Of a DNA stretch of 64,000 nucleotides, positions 58,777 to 64,000 are shown in pieces (the stretch's first letter is position 1; each line of letters begins with the position of its first letter). Both the position numbers and the translations under genes were made by a program. Source of the DNA: Agrobacterium larrymoorei (GTDB lineage Bacteria > Pseudomonadota > Alphaproteobacteria > Rhizobiales > Rhizobiaceae); NCBI RefSeq assembly GCF_005145045.1, contig NZ_CP039692.1, forward strand, positions 1,133,501-1,197,500. Direction: 5' to 3'. Below the pieces are notes generated by a model. That model did not search any database, was not told where the DNA came from, and saw only the letters and a list, made by a program, of their open reading frames with translations.

Positions 58777-59922
58777 ATGGCCAGTCTCGAACAGAATAGC
58801 CCGGGGGGCGCAAAGCCACCGGCACCTGCCGTGGCAAAAGCGGATGAACGCCTGCGCAAGGTGGGCGTGATCACGCAGATGATGCGCCGCCCGGAACTTG
58901 GCGCGGTTGCCGGTCTGGTGCTGGTTCTCGTCTTCTTCTTCATGACGGCCGATCCATCGATGTTCACGCTGGCAGGCGCAATGACCATCCTTGCTCCGGC
59001 GTCCCAACTCGGTATCCTCGCCATTGCCGCGGCATTGCTGATGATCGGCGGCGAGTTCGATCTTTCCATCGGCTCCATGGTCGCCTTTGCCGGGCTGATC
59101 TTCGGCGTGCTTGTTACCAATTACGATCAGCCACTTTCTATCGCCATTCTCCTGACATTCCTGTTTTCCGGCGTCGTCGGTGCCGTCAACGGCCAGATCG
59201 TTATCCGCACGCGGTTGCCATCCTTCATCGTCACCTTGGCATTCCTCTTCATCCTGCGCGGTCTCACGCTTGTCGGGTTGAAATGGGCAACTGGCGGTTC
59301 CACGCAGCTGCGGGGCATCAGCTCGGCTGTCGAGGGTAGCCCGCTGCTGAAAATTTTCTCCGGTCAGGCATTCGAAGGTCTGTTCCTCTGGCTTGGCCAT
59401 CAAGGTCTTATCGATACATTCGACAATGGCGTGCCGAAAGTAACCGGCGTACCGGTCTCCGTTGTCTGGTTCGTCCTGATTGCGCTGGTCGCCACCTGGG
59501 TCCTGCTGCGCACCAGAACCGGCAACTGGATTTTCGCCGCCGGTGGCGATCCCAATGCCGCACGCAATTCCGGTGTGCCCGTCAACCGCGTCAAGACCAG
59601 CCTTTTTGCGCTGACGGCCTGCGCAGCGGCGCTGGTGGCCATCATCACCGTACTGGACGCCGGTTCCACTGATGCCCGGCGCGGCTTCCAAAAGGAATTC
59701 GAGGCCATCATCGCAGCCGTTATCGGCGGGTGCCTGCTGACCGGAGGGTATGGCTCGGCCATCGGCGCTTTCTTCGGCGCGGTCATCTTCGGCATGGTCT
59801 CCATCGGGCTTACCTATACCCAGTTCGACTCCGACTGGTTTCAGGTCTTCCTCGGCTCCATGCTGCTGCTTGCCGTTCTCTTCAACAATTTCATCCGCCG
59901 CCGCGTAACAGGGGAGCGTTGA
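58777..59922 (+). CDS. Sugar (inositol-type) ABC transporter permease, CUT2
   Basis: This 381-residue RbsC-like permease has about ten membrane segments. It has ILAIAAALLMIGGEFDLSIGSM (the conserved GGEFDLSIGS of CUT2 permeases), GLTLVGLKWATGG and NAARNSGVPVNRVK. ATG 58777 follows GGGAGGAAAC; an earlier in-frame ATG at 58756 has no ribosome site. It lies 87 bp after the receptor gene and 3 bp before the ATPase gene. Confidence 0.88.
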   Translation: MASLEQNSPGGAKPPAPAVAKADERLRKVGVITQMMRRPELGAVAGLVLVLVFFFMTADPSMFTLAGAMTILAPASQLGILAIAAALLMIGGEFDLSIGSMVAFAGLIFGVLVTNYDQPLSIAILLTFLFSGVVGAVNGQIVIRTRLPSFIVTLAFLFILRGLTLVGLKWATGGSTQLRGISSAVEGSPLLKIFSGQAFEGLFLWLGHQGLIDTFDNGVPKVTGVPVSVVWFVLIALVATWVLLRTRTGNWIFAAGGDPNAARNSGVPVNRVKTSLFALTACAAALVAIITVLDAGSTDARRGFQKEFEAIIAAVIGGCLLTGGYGSAIGAFFGAVIFGMVSIGLTYTQFDSDWFQVFLGSMLLLAVLFNNFIRRRVTGER

Positions 59923-59925
59923 GCC

Positions 59926-60717
59926 ATGGCCACAGCTGCACAAACCCCCATCATCGACGTTCGCAACATCGTCAAGCATTACGGCTCCATCATCGCGCTG
60001 AATGGCGTGTCGATGACGGTTTCGGCAGGAGAGGTGCTCTGCCTGCTGGGCGATAATGGCGCGGGCAAATCGACGCTGATCAAGATGCTGTCCGGTGCCG
60101 TTCGCCCCACCAGCGGAGAGTTTCTGGTCGATGGCCAGCCGGTGGATTTTACCGCTCCGCGCGATGCGCTGGATGCGGGCATCGCAACCGTGTTTCAGGA
60201 TCTCGCGATGATCCCGCTCATGTCGGTCACGCGAAACTTCTTCATGGGGCGGGAGCCCGTGCGCGGGTTCTTCCCTTTCCGATATATCGACATGAAGCAT
60301 TGCAACGAGGTGACGCGGGACGAGATGCGCAAGATCGGCATCGATATCCGCGATCCCAACCAGGCCGTCGGCACGCTTTCCGGCGGCGAGCGGCAATGCG
60401 TGGCCATTGCGCGTGCGGTTTATTTCGGCGCCAAGGTGCTGATCCTCGATGAGCCGACTTCGGCGCTGGGCGTTGCCCAGACCTCCATGGTGCTGAAATA
60501 TATCAATCAGGTGCAGCAGAAGGGATTGGCAGTCATCTTCATCACGCACAATGTGCGCCATGCCTATGCGGTGGGAGACCGATTCACGGTTCTCAACCGC
60601 GGGCAGACGCTCGGCACGTTCGGGAAGTCCGAAATCTCTATGGAGGAAGTTCAAAATCTGATGGCTGGCGGCAAGGAACTACAGACGCTTTCCGCCGATC
60701 TCAATGGCACCATCTAG
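59926..60717 (+). CDS. Sugar (inositol-type) ABC transporter ATP-binding protein, single-domain
   Basis: This 263-residue ATPase has Walker [11 protein letters not shown]-loop [11 protein letters not shown], signature [14 protein letters not shown], Walker [11 protein letters not shown] and switch histidine FITHNVRHA. Typical RbsA/XylG-type sugar ATPases have two nucleotide-binding domains (about 500 residues). This one has a single domain, as in FrcA, so it would act as a homodimer. It belongs to the operon with the receptor, the permease and inositol dehydrogenase. Confidence 0.9.
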   Translation: MATAAQTPIIDVRNIVKHYGSIIALNGVSMTVSAGEVLCLLGDNGAGKSTLIKMLSGAVRPTSGEFLVDGQPVDFTAPRDALDAGIATVFQDLAMIPLMSVTRNFFMGREPVRGFFPFRYIDMKHCNEVTRDEMRKIGIDIRDPNQAVGTLSGGERQCVAIARAVYFGAKVLILDEPTSALGVAQTSMVLKYINQVQQKGLAVIFITHNVRHAYAVGDRFTVLNRGQTLGTFGKSEISMEEVQNLMAGGKELQTLSADLNGTI

Positions 60718-60763
60718 CCTTTCTCCCGAAATTCAATAGCTTGATACCAATGGAGTGAATGAC

Positions 60764-61756
60764 ATGATTAGGTTTGGAGTGCTCGGTGCGGGCCGTATCG
60801 GCAAGGTGCACGCAGCCACCATCGCCGCCAACCCGAAGGCGAAACTCGCCTATGTTGCCGATGCTTATCCCGCAGCCGCAGAGCAGCTTGCAGCGCAGAC
60901 GGGCGCAAAGGTCGCGAGCGTGGAAGAGATCATCGCTTCAGGCGACGTGGACGCCGTGCTGATCGCAACGCCGACGCCAAGCCACGCCGATCTCATCGAA
61001 GCCGCTTCCAAGGCGGGCAAGCATATACTGTGCGAAAAGCCGGTTTCGCTTTCGGTGGATCGCATCAATCAATGCCTGCATGTGGTGGAAAAGAACAAGT
61101 CCACTCTGATGATCGGATTCAACCGCCGCTTCGATCCGAATTTCTCAACCGTCGAATCCCGCCTTCGCCGTGGCGATGTGGGAGATATCGAAATCGTCAC
61201 CATCATCAGCCGCGATCCGGCCCCGCCACCTGCGGAATACGTCAAATCCTCCGGCGGCCTTTTCCGTGACATGATGATCCACGATTTCGACATGGCGCGG
61301 TTCCTCATGGGCGAGGAATTCGTCGTGGTCAACGCGCTAGGTTCGGCGCTAGTCGATAAGGCCATCGGCGTCGAGGGCGATGTGGATACGGCAGCCGTAC
61401 AGATGCAAACCGCCTCGGGCCGCATCGCCGTCATCACCAACTCCCGCCGTGCAACTTACGGCTACGACCAGCGCATCGAAGTCCACGGCTCGACAGGCAT
61501 GCTGTCCGCTCGCAACATCCAGAATTCCAGCGTGGAACTCTGGAATGCCAGCGGCCTTGCCGGTGACCCCGTGCAGAATTTCTTCATCGAGCGCTACGCG
61601 CAGGCTTACGCCAACGAGATCAACACCTTCATCGACGCCGTCGATACCGGGAACACCGCCCCACGCCCAAGCGGCTTCGATGGCCTCCAGGCCCAAAAAC
61701 TCGCCGACGCCGCAACCCTCAGCTGGCAGACGGGGAAGCCGGTTCAGGTGGCTTGA
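60764..61756 (+). CDS. iolG: Inositol 2-dehydrogenase (Gfo/Idh/MocA family)
   Basis: This 330-residue NAD-dependent oxidoreductase oxidises myo-inositol to 2-keto-myo-inositol. It has the Rossmann motif GVLGAGRIGKVHAATI at the start, the Glu-Lys-Pro motif CEKPVSLSVD (about residue 95) and the C-terminal sheet with the catalytic HDFDMARFLMGEEF region. ATG 60764 has GGAG 8 bp upstream; a GTG three codons earlier overlaps that site. It is the last gene of the transporter operon, which supports an inositol substrate for the transporter. Confidence 0.9.
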   Translation: MIRFGVLGAGRIGKVHAATIAANPKAKLAYVADAYPAAAEQLAAQTGAKVASVEEIIASGDVDAVLIATPTPSHADLIEAASKAGKHILCEKPVSLSVDRINQCLHVVEKNKSTLMIGFNRRFDPNFSTVESRLRRGDVGDIEIVTIISRDPAPPPAEYVKSSGGLFRDMMIHDFDMARFLMGEEFVVVNALGSALVDKAIGVEGDVDTAAVQMQTASGRIAVITNSRRATYGYDQRIEVHGSTGMLSARNIQNSSVELWNASGLAGDPVQNFFIERYAQAYANEINTFIDAVDTGNTAPRPSGFDGLQAQKLADAATLSWQTGKPVQVA

Positions 61757-61798
61757 TTAGCTTCGTCTCGTGCCGCCAAACCCCCTGCCGTTTTTACT

Positions 61799-61818
61799 GG
61801 GCTTGACCCACTGCCGTC
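61799..61818. repeat. Inverted relic of an IS end at its RIME target
   Basis: GGGCTTGACCC (61799-61809) is the exact reverse complement of the 11-bp duplication at the intact IS, and it is followed by ACTGCCGTC, which resembles the IS terminus ACTGCTGTC. It reads as a decayed junction in the opposite orientation at the left edge of the tandem array. Confidence 0.35.
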
Positions 61819-62045
61819 ATCCTCGGCCTTGCGCCGAGGATCCATTGTTATCAACGAAATCAAGCGTTTGTGGATCCTCGGCTTAAGGCCGAGGATGATG
61901 CCGAGGGAGGGGAGCCGTTGAGCTGCTGCAATTGGGCAACTGTGCAGGAACGGTAGTCAACTCGACGGGATAGCAGTGGGACAGGTCCGAAGGTGACGGA
62001 GGCGGTAGAATAGCTTGGGATATGTTTAGGCACCGTCGCCCCACC
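61809..62045. repeat. Tandem repeat unit 1 of 3 (237 bp) with RIME-like element
   Basis: The first unit of a tandem array with a 237-bp period. It begins CACTGCCGTCAT, contains a RIME-like double palindrome (61816-61899; arms ATCCTCGGC/GCCGAGGAT) and then about 65 bp of conserved spacer. Near 61964-61997 is a decayed IS-end plus half-palindrome (TAGCAGT-GGG). Confidence 0.75.
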
Positions 62046-62282
62046 CACTGCCGTCATCCTCGGCCTTGAGCCGAGGATCCATTCCCATCAACGAAATCAA
62101 GTGGTTATGGATCCTCGGGTCAAGCCCGAGGATGACGTCGAGGGAGCGGAGTCGTAGAGTTACTCCACTTGGGCAACTGTGCAGGAACGGTAGCCAATTT
62201 GACTGGACGGCAGTGGGGTAAGCCCGAGAGTGACGGAGGCGGCAGAATAGCGTGGGATATGTTTAGACTCCGTCGCCCCACC
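62046..62282. repeat. Tandem repeat unit 2 of 3 (237 bp) with RIME-like element
   Basis: The second unit, same length and order. The RIME-like element is at 62053-62136, with second palindrome ATCCTCGGG/CCCGAGGAT intact. The decayed IS end CTGGACGGCAGT followed by GGG-GTAAG-CCC is at 62203-62225. This unit shows the uninterrupted form of the sequence that the IS split in unit 3. Confidence 0.78.
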
Positions 62283-62364
62283 CACTGCCGTCATCCTCGG
62301 CCTTGAGCCGAGGATCCATTGTTATCAACGAAATCAAACGGTTGTGGATCCTCGGGTCAAGCCC
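62283..62364. repeat. Tandem repeat unit 3, left part, cut by the IS element
   Basis: Third copy of the unit, running up to the IS left end. The RIME-like element starts at 62290, and its second palindrome (from 62348) is broken after GGGTCAAGCCC (62354-62364). The right part resumes after the IS at 63635. Confidence 0.78.
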
Positions 62365-63634
62365 ACTACTGTCCGGTTTAAATTTCAGTCCCACATCAGC
62401 ACCATCTGGTTTGGGGATTTGGACGGTTGTGTGGGTGGTTTAAGGAGTTGGTCGGATCGCCTTTTGTGCATGAGGTTGAGGCGTACGAGGGGGGTGAAGG
62501 TGAGCGGTTGCGTGATGGCGCTCTGGCAGGCCTGCGCCATGCGCAGCACAAGATAGGCGATGAGGGCGACATAGGTCTGGATGCGCACGGCGTTTTCGGA
62601 TGCTCCGAAGAAATGGCGTATCCTGAGGTTCTGCTTGACCCATTTAAAGAACAGTTCGATCTGCCAGCGCTGTTTGTAAAGCTCGGCAATCTCTTCGGCT
62701 GGCGCATCCAGATCGTTGGTGACGAGCCGGATGGTCCTGCCCGTGTCGATCCGCACCGCGATCTCGCGCAACGGTTCGGAAAAGGGATTGCGTCTCGAGC
62801 GCGCCATGCGTTGTGCCAACAGCCCGATCCTGTCGCACAGGATGTGATCGCTCTCGCTTGGAGGCTGTTCGGTGGCGGCCTGAAGATGCGTGTTGGTCTT
62901 CAGCCGTGTGACGAAGCGGCAGCCTGCCCGGTCCAGCGCTGCCCACCACGCGAAATCATAGTAAGCCAGATCAAAGACATAGGTCATGCCGGGTTCGATC
63001 GGCATGGCCTTTGCGGGCACGATGTCGTTGGTTCTCTGGCCTGTCATGGTCATCGCCATGGGGATGTCGCCATTCGGATCGTAGGCGACATGCAGCTTGG
63101 CGGCTCTGCGCCCGCTGACCATATCGGCCCAGCCATCGCTCATGGAGGAGAGGGCGACGCGGGTGGCGTCGAGCAGGCGCACCGCATCGCGGATATGGCG
63201 ACGGGTTCTTCGGCTGGCGGCAGCCGCCATATGGGAGAACAGATCGGCAAAGACGCCCGCAGGCCTTGTGGCATTGGCATCGGCAAGGGTGGAGCGCGCC
63301 ACGCCGTGGGCACCCAGATGATAAAGCTGGTTGCGGTGGCTCGACAGCCCTGCCTCGATCTCGCGCAGGCTTTGCGCGCCGGAAAGCTGGGCAAACAGAA
63401 GCGCCAGCAACTGGTCCTTCATCGAAAACCGCCGAACCCTGTGATCGCCCTTGTACTTATCCACAAGCCCTTCGAAGACCTGCCAGGGAACATGCTTCTG
63501 TATTTGATGAAAAACGCTATTCTGGTGGCGCATGACGTTGATCTCCTGTTCGTGTCCAGATCGCCGCGAAACGTCTGAAACCGAGTAGAATCAATGTCAT
63601 GCGCCTTGTCCAGAAATTTAAACCGGACAGCAGT
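62365..63634. mobile_element. Complete IS4-family insertion sequence, 1,270 bp, with 11-bp target duplication
   Basis: Terminal inverted repeats begin ACTACTGTCCGG on the left and ACTGCTGTCCGG on the right (read inward), matching over about 22 bases with one difference. The target duplication GGGTCAAGCCC is at 62354-62364 and 63635-63645. One transposase gene fills the element. The target is the tip of a RIME palindrome (GGG-TCAAG-CCC). Intact ends, clean duplication and complete gene suggest recent insertion. Confidence 0.93.
62385..63533 (-). CDS. IS4-family transposase (DDE type)
   Basis: This 382-residue DDE transposase has the catalytic residues D122 (LLDATRVAL), D188 (YVFDLAYYDF) and E293, the last inside the IS4 signature Y286-x2-R289-x3-E293-x6-K300 (YKQRWQIELFFKWVK). 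The N-terminal 110 residues form the helical DNA-binding region. It is complete with no frameshift. It starts about 100 bp from the right end and stops 20 bp from the left end of the element, so it is transcribed leftward. It should cut and paste the IS and recognise its 22-bp ends. Confidence 0.94.
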   Translation of the reverse strand: MRHQNSVFHQIQKHVPWQVFEGLVDKYKGDHRVRRFSMKDQLLALLFAQLSGAQSLREIEAGLSSHRNQLYHLGAHGVARSTLADANATRPAGVFADLFSHMAAAASRRTRRHIRDAVRLLDATRVALSSMSDGWADMVSGRRAAKLHVAYDPNGDIPMAMTMTGQRTNDIVPAKAMPIEPGMTYVFDLAYYDFAWWAALDRAGCRFVTRLKTNTHLQAATEQPPSESDHILCDRIGLLAQRMARSRRNPFSEPLREIAVRIDTGRTIRLVTNDLDAPAEEIAELYKQRWQIELFFKWVKQNLRIRHFFGASENAVRIQTYVALIAYLVLRMAQACQSAITQPLTFTPLVRLNLMHKRRSDQLLKPPTQPSKSPNQMVLMWD

Positions 63635-63753
63635 GGGTCAAGCCCGAGGATGACGCCGAGGGAGCGGAGCTGTTGAGCTGCTCCAATTGGACAACTGTGC
63701 AGGAATGCTAGCTGACTTGACTGGACAGCAGTAGGGCGGCCCAAGGGCGACGG
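63635..63753. repeat. Tandem repeat unit 3, right part
   Basis: This continues unit 3 after the IS: the duplicated GGGTCAAGCCC, the remainder of the palindrome (GAGGATGAC), then the conserved spacer and a decayed IS end CTGGACAGCAGT (63721-63732) followed by AGG-GCGGC-CCA. Similarity to units 1 and 2 is lost at about 63753. Confidence 0.75.
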
Positions 63754-63768
63754 TGCAACCCCACTTCC

Positions 63769-63877
63769 GTCATACCGGGCTTGACCCGGTATCCAGCCAG
63801 ACCAAGTCCTTGGTCTGAAAGACTCTTTCGCCGCGCAGACGCGCGTCGGCTGGACCCCGCATCAAGTGCGGGGTGAC
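63769..63877. repeat. RIME element of the longer type (109 bp, three palindromes)
   Basis: It runs from GTCATACC to GGGGTGAC. Three hairpins are visible: ATACCGGG/CCCGGTAT (63772-63792), AGACCAA/TTGGTCT in the centre (loop GTCC), and ACCCCGCA/TGCGGGGT (63854-63874). Overall length agrees with the described about-108-bp RIME. No coding sequence is supported in 63646-64000. Confidence 0.75.
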
Positions 63878-63911
63878 GGCTGGGGGAGCTGTTCTCGCCC
63901 CCAACACCTGC

Positions 63912-63953
63912 TCAGTTTAGACCGGACAGTAGTGGGACGAGCCCGAGGATGAC
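63912..63953. repeat. Solo IS end joined to half a RIME palindrome
   Basis: TTTAGACCGGACAGTAGT (63916-63933) closely matches the right end of the IS and, inverted, shares ACTACTGTCCGG with its left end. It is followed directly by GGG-ACGAG-CCC-GAGGATGAC, the same position within the palindrome as the intact insertion. No left partner end is seen nearby. Confidence 0.6.
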
Positions 63954-64000
63954 GGAGGTGTGGGGCGTACAACCTCAGTATTCGGCTTTGTCAAAACTAT

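Noticed and set aside
58105..60654. 849-residue open frame on the minus strand
   Set aside because: It lies antisense to the whole inositol transporter operon, whose genes have clear motifs. The frame stays open because of GC-rich codon bias, and its product is His/Arg-rich without any domain.
61799..62364. CRISPR-like array
   Set aside because: Repeats are spaced regularly, but the whole 237-bp unit is repeated with no variable spacers, and no cas genes are near; this is tandem duplication of an intergenic repeat.

Overview
This 64 kb window looks like chromosomal or chromid DNA of a member of the Rhizobiaceae, most likely the Agrobacterium/Rhizobium group. The reasons are the rhizobial-type cellulose locus (bcsN-celA-celB-celC plus a TPR gene), a SorC-controlled sorbitol/mannitol (smo) locus, a Ku/LigD end-joining locus, many solute-uptake operons and RIME-like palindromic intergenic repeats. 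I recognised no rRNA, tRNA or CRISPR array. The assignment is from protein and repeat character only.

Layout. 0-1.3 kb: the end of a Dpp/Opp-type ABC permease pair. 1.4-10.6 kb: a polyol module, with a SorC regulator, a sorbitol/mannitol ABC transporter (smoE,F,G,K), a mannitol dehydrogenase, a HAD phosphatase and an FGGY kinase. 10.6-13.4 kb: a small protein, an aminotransferase and an AGE-family epimerase. 13.6-22.8 kb: cellulose synthesis. 22.9-25.3 kb: an Rrf2 regulator, a flavin reductase and a thiolase. 25.4-33.0 kb: a LacI-regulated operon joining a PotABCD-like ABC transporter to a nucleoside hydrolase and an adenine deaminase. The transporter therefore probably imports a nucleoside or related purine compound. 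33.2-35.1 kb: an M20 amidohydrolase and a phosphoribosyltransferase.

35.2-57.5 kb is rich in stress functions. It holds Ku, LigD, a second Ku, a sugar ABC transporter without its own ATPase, an FdhF/YdeP-type molybdoprotein with a flavin oxidoreductase, several small proteins, a methyltransferase, an EcfG-like ECF sigma factor, a Crp/Fnr regulator, a secreted Gly-rich repeat protein, and a cytochrome oxidase operon (fused subunits I and III, subunit II, CtaG, accessory membrane proteins). Upstream of at least eight transcription units here I find a GGAAC-N18/19-TT arrangement, which is the form of the alphaproteobacterial general-stress (EcfG/RpoE2) promoter. 57.7-61.8 kb: an inositol-type sugar ABC transporter and inositol 2-dehydrogenase.

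61.8-64.0 kb is a repeat region. Three tandem 237-bp units each carry a RIME-like double palindrome. The third is split by a complete 1,270-bp IS4-family element that inserted exactly in the tip of a RIME palindrome and left an 11-bp duplication. Decayed copies of the IS end lie next to half-palindromes in every unit and again at the right edge of the window. This suggests repeated insertion of the element family at the same palindromic target.
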